A stretch of DNA of 64,000 nt from Ochotona curzoniae (lineage: Eukaryota; Chordata; Mammalia; Lagomorpha; Ochotonidae), in contig NW_024464918.1 of the NCBI RefSeq assembly GCF_017591425.1, positions 5,950,001 through 6,014,000 on the forward strand. Reading direction: 5' to 3'. The first letter of the stretch is position 1. Every line of letters starts with the position of its first letter. Below, piece by piece: positions 22,926-35,551 of this stretch. The position numbers were made by a program, and so were the translations under genes. Below the pieces are notes generated by a model. The model was not told the origin of the DNA. It was given only the letters and a program-made list of their open reading frames with translations, and ran no database searches.

Positions 22926-24739
22926 CACATATGGATTTTTAGTTTTTGTTGTTGTTGTTTGACCAAAATGAGCTTCTTTTCATTCAATTTTCTATGAAGG
23001 CTTTGGAGTACCCTTGTACACACCATATCGACATTCATTCCTTGTTTTCCCAGCAACAGTTGTTGAGGTGTTTCTTCTTTTCTGTCTAAAATGAACTCCA
23101 TAGTATTTCCTGTCTGATAGGAGTGAGGGCATTGTCAGGAAGTGTGTACCTAGGAAAGCACTCCAAAATGAAAACAAAACTCTGTGCATTGTTCCCATCT
23201 ATCATCTTTGGTGGGAAAGGATGCAACCTGTGCTTGTATTGGGCCTCACTTTTTCTCCTCCATGCCTTGAAGATTAAATAAAAAGAAAAAAGGTTAGTTT
23301 CATTTGTTTGATTCTTTATATACTATTTCTTGGCTAGAACTTTGACAAAATAGCAGAGGGATAATTTTCCATATTTCAAAGTGTAACAAAAATTGTTCTG
23401 AGTCTTGGTGTTAATGTCAGTCAAGTTTTGGATCTCAAAATGGTTGTGTCTGTGTTTCTCTCACGCTTGCTCTTTCCTCTTGCCTCCTTCCCTCTGTAGG
23501 GTCTTTTGGTCTCTTCACCTCTCTTTCTCTCTCTGTGTATATGTGTGTCTGTGTCTCCAACATGTGGAGATTTGGAATAACAAAAGGTAATTGATGCCTA
23601 ATGAGAGAACTGTTAAGAAGTGTTTCTGTATGTGAGAAGTGCTTCTGTATGTATGTGGCTGTGAGCTGGATTTTAAATGTTTGATTAAGTTATTAGAGTG
23701 TTTTGCTTTGGCATAATGTACTATATAAATCCACGATTGCTGGCCAAAGCAGTTAGTCAGGAGAGAAGAATAAATTGTTTTGAGAGGTGCTTCAAAACCT
23801 GGATTTTATTCTTGGGGAAAGACAGGACTTTAAATAAATCACATAACACAGAATGAGACTTTCTATAATTAGGATTCTGACGAGGAAGATCCCCAGGAGC
23901 CTTCCAAGTAGGAATTTGAAGAAAGACATTCCAGGATACTTGGATTTTCTTATTTTTTTTCTTTATATTCACGTTTTGGTGTTTTTCTTTGTGCTTAGGG
24001 GTCCTGAGATGGGACAGCCCTAAGCTGGAACCCAAGAAGCCCCCTTCACTACACACTGCATGAAGATTGACTTCTGGGAGAAATGTATGGGTCTGGGACA
24101 CTTGGGGCTCTGTGGTCCTTCCCCCAGGTACTGGGACCAGACGGCATCTCTGTGGTGGTACTGCAGGCTTCTGCTTGCCAAGTGTTGCTCCTTGTCATCT
24201 AGGGACTTTACTCCCCGGCAGCTTCATGTTTTCAGAGTAGGTCCTACTAGGCCCTGCAACTTAGCAAGTCTCTCCTGAATGGCAATGTTCCTCTCCTGTG
24301 GCGAGCATTCTGGCTCTTGGCCTTGGACTCGCCCACCAGGATTCTTCTAGCAATTTTCTCCAAGTCCTGTGTCCTCTGCCCAGCACCATGAGGCTCTTCT
24401 CTCAGGAATTCCTAAATAAATAAAATGTAATTACATTTAGGTGGTTGGGCTGGCCCTGCTTTACTTATTTGATGGTTGTATACACTAGAGGGCTTATCCT
24501 GTACAATTTTGTACACGTGCACCATTTATAATGGATTGAGGATGGCCACTGTGGTTGTTCTAGAGGCAGCATGCCATTAGGCTCTCCACTGGGAACTCAG
24601 GTACTTACTCGGACGTATTTCTCTGGGGTCACCCAAGATGAAGTGGGAACTGAAGCCTTCTGTAGAGGATCACAAAGAACTACCCACTGGTGATGGTAAA
24701 ATGCTGACTTGTGCTGGGGTTTCACTTGTTGGTGAGGAG

Positions 24740-24935
24740 TAGGCTGAGGACTCAGGCCCCCTGGGTCTGAATCTGAGCTTTCTACTCACGAATTATGTAG
24801 TATCAAGCAACAGCCTGAATCTCATCTGCAAAAGGTGGGGTTTGGAGAAATATGATCATATTAGCTTATCTAGTGTTGTTGGGAAAACACAATGAAATGA
24901 TGCAAGGGAAGTGTCTAGAGTGAGTGCTTTGAATA
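24740..24935 (+). repeat. MIR-like SINE
   Basis: The sense MIR order is visible: 'ccctgggtctgaatctgagc', 'gaatctcatctgcaaaaggt', 'gttgttgggaaaacacaatg' and 'gtgtctagagtgagtgcttt'. Confidence 0.6.
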
Positions 24936-24984
24936 TGTGTCAACTCTTAATTACACTGACACCCTGATGAGCAGTTTTTGTTTT

Positions 24985-25298
24985 TCTTTCAAAAATTATG
25001 TATTTGAAAGGCGGAGTATTACCCAGAGAAAGTTAGTGAGGGTGAGATTAAGAGAGGAGGGCAGAGATTTTCCATATGTTGGTTCACCTCCCAAATGGCT
25101 GCAATGGCTAGAGCCAGGTCATGCTGAAGCTGAGGTAGGAACACCATCCACGTCTCACATATGGGTGCCAAGCGCCCAGTCACTTGGGTCATTCCAGTGC
25201 TTTCTCAAAGAGCTGGATTGGAAGCAGAGCAGCCAGGACTTGAATGTCAAGGTCACAGCACATATGGCTTAACCCACTATACCACAATGCCTGCTCCC
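24985..25298 (-). mobile_element. CSINE, older subtype, antisense
   Basis: Runs from 'aaaattatgtatttgaaag' through 'ggctgcaatggctagagcca' to 'cactataccacaatgcctgc'. Confidence 0.85.
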
Positions 25299-25544
25299 TT
25301 GAACTGATACTTTAGTTCATCAGATCTCTCCTCTGAATGGAAGCAAGCATACATCTGAAGGTGGACTGCCAGCTTTTTCGTAACTCGTGAGCCTGGGCCT
25401 GGACCTTAGCAAGTCGTGAAGGTCCATGGGATTTGAGTCTTGGAGCATCACCTGTATAATTTGCAACAACACAACAGGAGGGGCATCCGATAACATAGGA
25501 TGGCATTTTGTGTGTAGTTTACTTTTGCTCTTGGAATGAATGAT

Positions 25545-25790
25545 GCTAACATTTATGGAACAGCTCTTTTCTGACAGGTACTGTGCTTGATGCCTTGAGA
25601 AGCTGTTTCATTTTGTTCTCTGAACTCTAAACTCTCCTGCCAGCAGACAGAGAATTTTTTTTTTATAAATGTTTTACAGATGAGAAAAGTCTCAGGGGAA
25701 GTAAATCTCTTGTTTGCAGTCCCACAGAAACACTGAAGCTCAGACTCCTATTGCTATGCTCTAGGGTCCTCCAGCTTGTGTTGGACACTG
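25545..25790 (-). repeat. MIR SINE, antisense
   Basis: 'gttttacagatgagaaaagt' followed by 'ctcaggggaagtaaatctct' and 'cagtcccacagaaacactga' matches antisense MIR. An interior T-run at about 25,657-25,665 is an expansion. Confidence 0.65.
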
Positions 25791-25879
25791 AGTATTGGAG
25801 GGGCGTGGTTATGGGATCACTTCCTGTTCTATCCACCAAGTGAAATAGGATCTGGAGCGAGCATTTGGCATAACACCTT

Positions 25880-26192
25880 TTACAAATTGATTTATCTTTA
25901 TTGAAAAGTCAGGTCTGCAGAGAGGAGAGACAGAAAGATCTTCCATCCACTGGTCCAGTCCCCCAAGCGGCTGCAACAGCCAGAACTGAGCTGATCCGAA
26001 GCCAGGAGCCAGGAACCTCCTCCTGGGCTCCCACGTGGGTACAGGGTCTCAACGCTTTGGGCCATCCTCTACTGCTTTCCCAGGCCACAAGTAGGTAGCT
26101 GAAAGGGGAGTGGAGTAGCCAGGGTTAGAAGTGGTGTCCATATGGAATCCCAGCATAAGCAAGGAAAGCCAACAAGCCACCACACCGGGCCC
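25880..26192 (-). mobile_element. CSINE, younger subtype, antisense
   Basis: Runs from 'aaattgatttatctttattg' through 'gatcttccatccactggtcc' and 'gggctcccacgtgggtacag' to 'caccacaccgggccc'. It is well preserved. Confidence 0.9.
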
Positions 26193-27434
26193 TGAAGTTA
26201 CAGTTTTAATGATGCTGGTGAGGAAGCCAAATCCCTTATCAGAATGCTTGTTTCAAGTTCTGGCTCTACTCCTTACTCAACTTCCTGCTAACACAGACCT
26301 TAGGAAGAACCAGTGATGGCCGAGTAGTTGGATTCTGTTCACTCGTATAGGAAAGTGAGATTGAGTTTTCAGCTCCTGACTGTGCTCTGATTCAGTGCCA
26401 GCCTTTGTGAACCAACAGATAGGAGCAGTGTGTCTTGTTTGATTCTCCTATTCTGTTTCCCTTTGCCACTCAAAAACAAAACAAAACAGAACAATAACGA
26501 CTTTCCTCTTCCCCCTGCCACACACAGATACAAACAAAACCAAAACAAAGCTGGGAGGAGTCTTGATTTTCTGAAGGCATGCATGGCATGGCCTTTTCCC
26601 AGAAACTCAACCATTGACACTCACTCTCTAATCCTTCCTCCTCCATAACCCCTATCTCTGGTTTAGCAAATTCTTTAACTCTGAAAATTCTTGTACCCAG
26701 CTCAGAATTGCTAATGGGTGTGAGGTCAGGGATTCTATATGCACGCACATTGCAATGGAATTGTTATTGGGATGAACTTGAAGCAAACAAGGAGATGGGT
26801 GAGAGCTGCCTTCCAACCCCAATGTCTTCTGTCCTCTGGTCTCCATTCCTATTTTTACTGACTGCATCATCACAGTCATCTTTATTTGCATGAAAAGCCT
26901 CAGATTTCCTCTCTTACCTGTCTGGTTCTGCTCTGGCCTGCTCCCACCATCAGTGTTGTCCCCCACAAGAGCAGTCAGCATATGCTTTTCAAATAGACTG
27001 TTCTAAAGCCCTCCTGTACTCTCCTCTGGCTCCAGTTCAATGGTGCTCAGCACCCAGGAGCAGCCTGCAGGAGCTTCCTTCTCTAACATCATTCCTCCCT
27101 CACTTTCGGCTTTTCCTCTTCCCCCCTCCTCTCTGTCATCTCCACTCATCTTTTAACTCTCTATCTTAGTCTCTTGCGTGGGGAAGCTGTCCCGAGTCTC
27201 CCGTATGGCTGCATGCCTCTCACAGATCTTCCGAGACTATGACCTCTTGCTTTTCTCTGTAGTTGCACCTTGGTTCAAAAGCTCAGTTGGCATTTGTTTT
27301 CCTCACTGGATGGTATGGAAACCACATGTTTGCTGCCTAACCTTATACCTGGCCAGAACCTGCATGTATTGCTATTTGTGATGCGAGTGTACCATGTCCT
27401 GCTTTGGAGACCCAGTGAGATCATTGTTAACATA

Positions 27435-27735
27435 TATACACTTGTTTATTAGAAGAGCTGCAGAGAGGGAAAGAGAAGAGAGAGGGGGGGGAATATTCCA
27501 TCCTCTTACCTCCCCCAAATGGTCGCAACAATATGAAATAGCCCAGACCAATGTCAGGAGCTTGGGATTCTATTTATGTCTGCCGTGTAGAGGACAAGGC
27601 CCAAGAACTTGAGGTACTCTCAGCTGCTTTCCCAGGTGTATGAACAGGGAGCTGGTTGAGAAGCAGGGCAGCATGTCCACCCCCAGTGGACATGAAAGCA
27701 CCTAGACTCCATGCCTGCTATCATGGTTACCGTGG
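27435..27735 (-). mobile_element. CSINE, older subtype, antisense
   Basis: Runs from 'acacttgtttattagaagag' through a purine-rich segment with a G-run at 27,484 and 'ggagcttgggattctattta' to 'gactccatgcctgctatcat'. Confidence 0.75.
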
Positions 27736-28119
27736 TGCATCCCTACCCCTGTCCCCATGAAGAACCCACCTGTGAATGTCCACCTGCAGATCTGCCTTGA
27801 CCTCTCCCTAGGCTGTGGGGGTAACTCTTATCCCCTAGAAGGTGCTCAGAACATTTTCTGGCTTATGATTCTGCGCATCCTTATTATTAGCAAATACTCA
27901 GACTGATGAATAATTGAAGCAGCTGATGTACACAGAGTTTGAGCGTAGTCCTGTGAAGTGTACATTGAATTTTAAACCTGGGTAAATCATGCAAAGACAG
28001 ATGAGTGAGTTTAGTGTATTGATAAGCTGGAGATCAGTCATAGGGATTCTCTATATGCCATCTGATTTCTGGACTGATGTCCTATAGTGTGCCTAGCATA
28101 AATCCAGCTCCCCATTTTG

Positions 28120-28250
28120 CTCTTACTATAACTCTACAGAGTCCAGGTTACTGCCCTCCCATCTGACCAGTAAGGAAATGGAGTTCTGGTGAAGTTAAAT
28201 GAGACCACTTCTGTAAGAAGTAAAGGTAAGATTCAGCATTCTTACCTCCA
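28120..28250 (-). repeat. MIR-like SINE remnant
   Basis: The antisense MIR core 'accagtaaggaaatggagtt' then 'ctggtgaagttaaatgagac' is recognisable. Confidence 0.45.
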
Positions 28251-28639
28251 CAACTGATGATCTTGCCAAACCTGGGGGAGGGGAGCAGACCAGGCGTGAT
28301 TATGTCTTCAAAAGTCGTCTTGTTCCATGTACCGTTAAACAGGTTCCAAAGGCAGGAGCAGAGAAGAAGGACCCGTTTCTCAGCCTCCTGGCTTCCTGTA
28401 AACCTTCCCCTTTCCCCTCCTCTTTATCCCTGGAAGACAGATTCACAGGCATTTCTGCAGAAACAGCTATCTCAGCCTTGGGAGAAAAGAAAAAAGTAAC
28501 CCCATTGCTAGTTTTGTTTTTCTTGGTTGATTTATTTGACAAGGACCCATTTTGTACATCATTTTTGGAATGTCAAAATCTTTTTTTTTTTTTTATCTCC
28601 AAAGGTCTCCCTTAAAAAGCCCAAGGAGAATTAAAAGAG

Positions 28640-28815
28640 CAGTTGTGGCTGTGACTGCTGAGGTGAGGCTCCCGAGGCCTCATGCCCTGGCTTTTCGCTT
28701 GGTTTTCTGACCCCAGGATCCAACCGGTGGCAGAATAGCCGTGTAAGCCGGGCTAAATCCCATCAGGTAAAAGTCTGATGTGCGCTAATCCAGAATGCCA
28801 TGTCTCTGTCACTTT
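28640..28815. promoter_or_regulatory. Candidate conserved non-coding element
   Basis: This non-repeat stretch keeps several CpGs ('cccgaggcct', 'ttttcgcttgg', 'caaccggtggc', 'gtgtaagccgggc', 'tgcgctaatcc') in an otherwise CpG-poor intron. It has homeodomain-type TAAT cores and low simple-sequence content. The call rests on composition only; function is inference. Confidence 0.3.
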
Positions 28816-29338
28816 TGTCTGACTTGGCAGGACACCTACACTGCTAAGCCCTGCGGAGGAAGAGCCCATGAATTATTCACCACAATAGGGCTTTTTGGGT
28901 GAGATCAGGTGTTAGAACCAGCCAGCAGCAGTAAGCTCGGCTTTGGCTGGCTGCTGCAGATTCAGTTACTGCTGGGCTGCTCTACCTGGAGGACAACTCT
29001 TCCTGCCTTTCCCCCTATCATCTGAGACTTTCTGCAGAGATTCCAGGGTGCTGTGCCTGGGGTCTCATGATCACCACAAGTCCTTTACGAAGAGACATCC
29101 CTCATCCTGGCACCTGACAAGTCAGGAGCGATCAAAACAGGCAGTTCCCCAGAACTCTCTCTGGTTCAACGTGTGTTTTGGCTATGGGAAAAGCATGGTG
29201 GATTGGGGTTGCGGGGTGGGGAGGAATGTCCAAGTTGAATTTACAGTTGCCTTTAATAACCCATGCAGTGAAATTTATTAGGTCACAGTGCCCCCTTTGA
29301 ACTGTGGCATGGAATTTTCCATGTCCCGTGTAGAAGTG

Positions 29339-29366
29339 TATTTTGTTTTGTTTTGTTTTGTTTTTG
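29339..29366. repeat. (TTTTG)n simple repeat
   Basis: Five TTTTG units on the + strand. Confidence 0.9.
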
Positions 29367-29839
29367 GTAAGAAGCAGATCTCGTATGGCCTGCTTGCCTC
29401 CATGTTGATGAACTCCCATGGTCCTGGCCTTGGTAAAGAACCACAGCACTGGCTACTTCTGGCTGGCTGGCAGTGACTCAAGTGCGGACTTCCATCTCAA
29501 AGTACAGCCATGCGTTAACCAGTGCCACGTGAAAGAACTGGGGAGTAGAGACATTCTTCCTCCCAAAGATACAGGAAACTTCTGCCCCAGTTTTTTTACA
29601 AGCTCTGTTTTCCTCAGTGCTTTCTTGTTTTCCTAAGAGTAAGTCGTGGCATATCTTTGTCAGTTTCTTTATCCTGCGCACTTGAATCAAATTCAGGGCC
29701 AAGATATTTATATTCAGTAGCTTCCAAGTTACGAAGCGTAGAAATCACGGGGCTCGTTTGCTTAGATCCTGGAGTCTCTTTGTTTCTTTCATCCCAATCC
29801 TGATGAGTAATTGGCACCTATAATTGGCACCTGAGGTCA

Positions 29840-29915
29840 AATCAATAATCAGCAAATTGATATTGAGCATTTGCTGTGTGCAAAATCCCTCAATGGGAAA
29901 GGTGAGAAAGAAAAT
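29840..29915 (-). repeat. L2-like remnant
   Basis: 'gatattgagcatttgctgtg' then 'aaaatccctcaatgggaaag' follows the antisense L2 3' end. Very short. Confidence 0.4.
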
Positions 29916-30919
29916 ACATGAGAGTTTATTGCATTGTGATTGATTATTTTCCTTCTGAGTGCCCCAAGGCATGACAGGCATAATATTTAAATTCTTCATT
30001 TTCATGGACTTGTGTGTAAGGGGGAGGAGAGTGTGTTTGTGTGATATGTGTTAGAGGCACAGCTCTTTAAAAAGCATGACCTTTTAAACATGCCTGTTAA
30101 GGATGAGGGTACAGCAGATGTGAAGTACAAACCAAAAAAGGCAAATTCATGAACAGAAAAATATTAAGAAATTCATTAAATAATAATACAGAGGATATCC
30201 TAGAAGTGTTAGCAAAGCGGTACATGAGTGATTAAAAATCTCAGAAACTGCTCTCCTAGGTGCACATTGCTACACATCCTGAAGCAAACAAGTGAGTTTA
30301 CTATTCCGGAAGGAAAGCCAAGGGCCTTTGAGTTTTTGACAATACCTGGTCATTAGTTTGCACGGCTCACCACACAGCCCCACCATAATGGACTTTTAAT
30401 GAAATTGCTCTCACACACGTCCTCGTGCACTCTCCATTGTCTACACCACAGTTACATTAAGATGTAAAGGACTGCCTCCAACTTGACTGGCTGGATGAGG
30501 AGCGGATAGGCTGGAAGAAACACGCCTCTTGTTTAACTTTGCACACCCTACTCTGTGCGTTAGTATCTGAGGAAGGACACCAAAGACCTGATGGTAGGCC
30601 AGTGCCACACATGGAGTCGGTGGCTTGGAGGTCAAAGCAGGGGGAGAGGGATAAAGATATCTGGAGGCTTGGGGCTGCTGAGTTAGTAGATGTGTCACAG
30701 TCTTGGAGGAGCAGGGCTGGTGTCCACCCACTCTGTTACTACAGGGGCACTGAGTAAACCCCACTGCCTACCCCCTCTGTTAGCCCGCACCCCATTCAGA
30801 TGAGCAGTGAACACACCAGCATCATCTTGGCATCCCTGTGGTGACTAATTTGTGGGCTCCCTGATTTTGTTCGGAGTTAAGTGGTCTTTATGTTCCAATT
30901 CTGGCAGCACAGAACAGTG

Positions 30920-31055
30920 ATATATTGTGTCCGCGATTCCTCCCGGTTTATTGGCGCTCACATAATGACAGCCTGTTGAATGGGAAGAAGTAGCGCGTAA
31001 ACAAAACAACCCAAGCCAGAGGGGAAGCACTAATTTTCTGAGCCATATTTTCTCT
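30920..31055. promoter_or_regulatory. Candidate conserved non-coding element with forkhead-type site
   Basis: A non-repeat stretch containing 'tgtccgcgattcctcccggt', 'tttattggcgctcac' (E2F-like TTGGCGC) and 'gtagcgcgtaaacaaaac'. The last includes GTAAACA at 30,997-31,003, the core recognised by forkhead factors. Five CpGs in about 90 bp is unusual for this intron. Function is inference. Confidence 0.35.
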
Positions 31056-31776
31056 GAGTCATGAGATTTTTCTGCCTTGGGGATTTTGAGTCCTGAAACA
31101 TAGATTTGCTTTTGTGCTTTGATTTCTAAGAGAGCATAAGTTTGATTTTACCAAGACACCAGCAACCAGTGGAAAGGCGTCTTTGCCTGATAAAGTGAGC
31201 TCTGGAATCCTGACCCTTCCCAGGGACCTTCTGACTCGGGGTGGATGGGTGGGAGTGTGTCTCCAAAATCCCACTCTGAGGGAAGGCCCTAGGGGCCAAA
31301 TGTCTTGTCCCAAGAAACCAGATAAAATCAAAAATACGAAGAAGCAACTGGAAATAGGAGTCCAGGAAAGGGTCATACAGCAGCAGGGACTGGTGGAGAA
31401 AGGGAGAAGTTGGGGAAATAGGATTCAGATAGAGCTAGTATGTTTGTCCTGAAGGGCATTATTTATTGGTTGCTGATTGTCAACCAGACAACTTTAGTGA
31501 CTAGAGTTGATTTGATGGAATAGTAACCATATATTTCTCACCAAGGACCCATGTTTTAGTTGCCTCTATTGGCTAGTTTTGAAAATGAAAGTATTTGGCA
31601 CTGTGGTGCGAAACTCTTGAAGATTACAAATCAATAAAAGGATGTAGCCCTGCATTCCCTCATTCCTGACTCCCAGTTCTCAGTGTAGCCACAGTTGCCT
31701 TTTTTATATGATTCCAGAAATTATTCTCATGCAGACTTTTGAGAAAGAAGTCTAAAAGGAGAGAGAGAATGTGTAG

Positions 31777-31792
31777 GTGAGTGAGTGAGTGA

Positions 31793-31841
<49 letters not shown>
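31777..31841. repeat. Compound (GTGA)n(GT)n microsatellite
   Basis: Five to six GTGA units pass directly into about 21 GT units, a compound tract likely to vary in length. Confidence 0.95.
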
Positions 31842-32779
31842 ACATCTCGTTGACCAGAGTCATTCATCAAGAGAATATTATTCACTTATTTGGAGTGATT
31901 GAAAAAAAGCAGGAAGGCCACATAGCCAAAAAATACACATTTCCAATAGCTGCGATGAGTTCAGGCTATTTTTAAACCATTTGAGAATTGTTCTTTAAAT
32001 CAAAATTTTAAACATCCAAATGAAGACTTTTCTTGCTTGTCAGTGTTCTTTCTACCAGTTGGGGCTTATTTGATTTGGTGTCTTTTCTCTGCTTACGGGA
32101 GCTTCATGAGGCCATTGGCCACAAAAGGCATGGTGCTAGGGAGACGAGTGGCAACCAGGAGATACTTTTGAAGAACTGTGACTAGAACAAAGCCCTACAT
32201 GCATTTGTGTAGGCCAACTGATACGTGAATGAGTGGTCTTCAGAGGGAAGATGCAGGTGCCCAGGGGAGCTCCATGGCATCTGTGTTTGCATCCATACCT
32301 GCTGGAGAGTGGCTTACTATGTAGACCTGAAGGCAGAAGACACTGAGTCCTCACAACCAAAGGTACCTTGAAGGCTGTTAATTCCATGAATGTACAGCTG
32401 TAACCCTCTGCCTTGACAGCCACCTGACTATGCTCCTGGCAAGGGACTGCTTCTGTGAGTTTCTATCCTGAACTTCCACGTTGCTGAGTCAGGCTGAGAG
32501 CAGGCATCCCAGAGAGTGTCATCACAGGTTTCCTGCTGACACTGAGGAGGATGAGAAGTCTTCCCAGAGGCAGGACCAGGCATCTCAGCACAGAAGCAGT
32601 GCTCCAAAGGCGAGCTGAGCCCCTTCCTGCCTGCATGCCCTGGCTGAGCCCACCCCAAAACAGACAGCATGAAAGAGGTAGCAATTTATAGCACAGGGGA
32701 GGTGATAGGCACACCCTACACCTGAGGAAAAACCTTATTCAGCACTTCCCTGATGGAATGATGAGTCTTGTCACAAGTA

Positions 32780-32895
32780 AATCCAGTTTTTGGTGTTATT
32801 ATCTGTCAAGTGAGATAAGAATAAGGGTCCTTACCCTGTAGAGTTGTGACTAGGATTAAGAGTTAATACCTGATAGGACTTAAAACACCTGCATG
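32780..32895 (+). repeat. MIR-like SINE remnant
   Basis: 'gttattatctgtcaagtgag' then 'ccttaccctgtagagttgtg' and 'actaggattaagagttaata' match the sense 3' half of MIR. Confidence 0.6.
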
Positions 32896-33429
32896 AAGCA
32901 CTCCTGCAAGGGTCGGAGTTGTCAGCTGCTCTTACTCCGGAACCTTCTTTGACCTGTTGTCAGCTGATGCCCCAGTGTGTACTCAAGGTACACTGGGTCT
33001 TCTGGTGAACTTCTGTGTTCCTTCTGGGTATAAACCATGGCTGGGCAGGGCAGGGCAGAGGTTCAACTGCTTAATATCTTCCTCTGTCCGGGAATGTATC
33101 CTCAGGCTGCAGCCCTGATGTGTTTGCTGATCTAATCAGGGGTGATTCAGGGCCCATTCTGGTGTTTACATTGGCTCTGGGCCTAATCTTGCCCATCTTG
33201 AACTGTAAGTCTGAGAGGACAGAGCAGATCTGGTTCAAGTACTCTACATGGTTGGAGGTTCCCAAGTATGTAGCTTGATAAATCAATGCATCTGGGGAGG
33301 GCGGCTAGGTTGGTAGTAGCCTTGTCTTTATTTTACCAATTTCATCCTTTTGTGAACATCTTGTGGCTTAAAGAGTAGTTAATTGGACCATCATTCTACC
33401 TCCTGCCATGGACACTGAAATTTTAATAA

Positions 33430-33620
33430 GCATTGCTAGCGTTAATTCAGCATTTACCAGCTGCGAGCTCTGTGTTAACCACTTCCATATGCATGATCCT
33501 GGGCAAGCCACAGTGTTAGCACCGTTATTTTCCTCTTGGCTTGGATGAAGAAATAGAGGCTTAGGGGCGTTAAATAACTTGCTTAAGGTCAGTTAATGCA
33601 GGACCAGAACTCTGGCAGGC
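33430..33620 (-). repeat. MIR SINE, antisense
   Basis: 'gatgaagaaatagaggctta' followed by 'aaataacttgcttaaggtca' and 'gcaggaccagaactctgg' is a clear antisense MIR core. Confidence 0.7.
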
Positions 33621-34419
33621 TCTTTGTAGAGTTTTCAATCATCACGACTTCATGCTCCATGCAAGGGACTTGGAGATGTGGTAAGGGGCAGAAGTTCAGT
33701 GCATCTGGATACACAGCCGAGGATGGTGCAGTTCTCATAAGCTCCCAGAGGATGCGATCACTACTGTTCCCCAGATCATGTTTTGAGTGACATAGCTCTA
33801 AACCAGGGAGCCACATGGGCCTGGTTGACTTTGTTATCCTTTTGTTTTGCTGGGGCTGAGGTGTGACCTCACGCACAGTTTTCTGGCAATCATCCACTTA
33901 CCTTCTCAGGATAAAGATGATGTCATGCAGGATTCTCAGTGAGGTGTTGGCCTCAGGGGAGCTTGTGGGATGTAGTTTGTGAGGTAATTGCTCTGTGTGT
34001 CAAGTGTTCAGGGAGTAGCCCCTCTCGCTTACATATCAGATTAATCCCACTTGGTTGAGACAGAAGATGCCTGCAGAATCCTAAGTGTGTCTGTTTTCCC
34101 AGCCTTCTTAGCTCCGGCTGACACCAGCTTTGAGGTTCAAGGGAAGTTCCTGAGAACTTTCTCTGCACTTAGACCTTTCTCCTGTTGCACCGTCCACCTT
34201 TGGGTATTCAACTGTTTCTCCTTGCAGTCCTTCCAGTCTTGAGTCCTTTCAGGAGTCTGTGATTCCATCCTTAGCCCCAGTTTTCCTTTGTAGTCAAACC
34301 TCATTTGATTCAACCCATGTGTTATCTCTGCCATTTCTGCCCCCCAAAACCTACGGAGGTGTGGCTGTGGTCACCTCCACGGAAGAGAAGCTGTTATTTA
34401 TTTGACAGCTGGTATGTGA

Positions 34420-34600
34420 GTTATCTATTTCAGGAAGCCCCTGCCACCATCCAGAGACGAACCTATTACTAGGTCCATTGGTCAGATTGTGCATGAGAGG
34501 ATTGAGAGATTGGCTCAGGGCTGCCCAGAGTGTTGCTTTCCGATCTGAACCCAGATGTCTAACCCAGTGCTTTCACTCCCAACACCTCTGTGACACTGCT
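34420..34600 (-). repeat. MIR-like SINE, antisense
   Basis: 'gattggctcagggctgccca', 'gatctgaacccagatgtcta' and 'cccagtgctttcactcccaa' follow antisense MIR. Confidence 0.55.
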
Positions 34601-34899
34601 TCTCTCCGTTCTATCCATTCGCACTACTTCTTATTATAAATGGAAGTCATTCTAGAACTTTCTGCATGGGGTATGTTGCAAAGATCAAATGAGAGCACAC
34701 ATATAATACTCAGCACTGGCATATAGTAGTCATATAATAATGGTCCCTGAAACGGCAGGAATATTAAATCCAGGTTTCTGAGCACTCCATTCAAGACTTT
34801 GATTTCAGATACTCATATTACGTTCAGGATGTTTCATATCTTTTCCCTGGCATAACTCAACTCTTTCCTGGTTCCATAGCTCTACTTTCTTTTTCTGTT

Positions 34900-35460
34900 G
34901 TTGTTTTTAATTTTAAGTGTTATTTTTATTTTTCTATAATTCAGTTTTGTTGGTATAGAGATGTCTTTCCCTTTCTTTCCTCCTATTTCTCCCATCCATC
35001 ATTTCTTCCATACTATTATGATAGTATAGTCTTTTAGTGTAAGTGTAGTGTGGTCTTGTAGGTATAGGCAAAGCTAGAAAATCTGATGTCATATTGTCAA
35101 GCTTTATTCAACTGTTTCTCTGGGAATCCTCATTTTATTCAGGAGTAGAGACGTGTACTACAACATATTTTCACTTCAAAGTATGCTAGTCTGCATTATA
35201 CAGTTCATCTATGAGAATATATGTTTATGCTTGTTTAACTATATATCTACTTGTTTTGTATGTTGCATGAAGATTGTCATATATCAGGGAGAACATATGA
35301 TATTTGTCCTTTTGGTACTGGCTGATTTCAATGAACATATGGTCTCCAGTTGGAACCATTTTGTTGCAAATTGTAGAACTGAATTTCTTTTAATGGTTGT
35401 GGAGTATTCATTAGTTTCATTATTCATTGCTCTTTCAATGAGCATGCGGGTTGTTTTTAA
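34900..35460 (-). mobile_element. L1 3' end, antisense
   Basis: 'ctggctgatttcaatgaaca', 'tccagttggaaccattttgt', 'gcaaattgtagaactgaatt' and 'ggttgtggagtattcattag' are the antisense of the L1 ORF2 end and 3' UTR junction. The left part is the T-rich 3' UTR complement. No frame survives. Confidence 0.75.
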
Positions 35461-35469
35461 AATTTTATT

Positions 35470-35547
35470 TATTAAAGATTTGTTTTAAGATTTTTTTTAT
35501 CACAAAGTCATATATACAGAGAGGAGGAGAGGCAGAGAGAAAGATTT
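35470..35547 (-). mobile_element. CSINE tail fragment
   Basis: 'atcacaaagtcatatataca' then 'gagaggaggagaggcagaga' is the antisense CSINE tail only. It stops where the next CSINE begins, as expected when one SINE inserts into another. Confidence 0.7.
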
Positions 35548-35551
35548 GGGT

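Noticed and set aside
23757..24430. Possible minus-strand degenerate processed pseudogene
   Set aside because: Short stretches on the - strand look protein-like (for example around RTQDLEKIARRILVG near 24,340-24,390), with an A-rich - strand run near 23,950. I cannot match it to a known gene, frames break repeatedly, and no target duplication is evident. A protein database search with all three - strand frames would decide.
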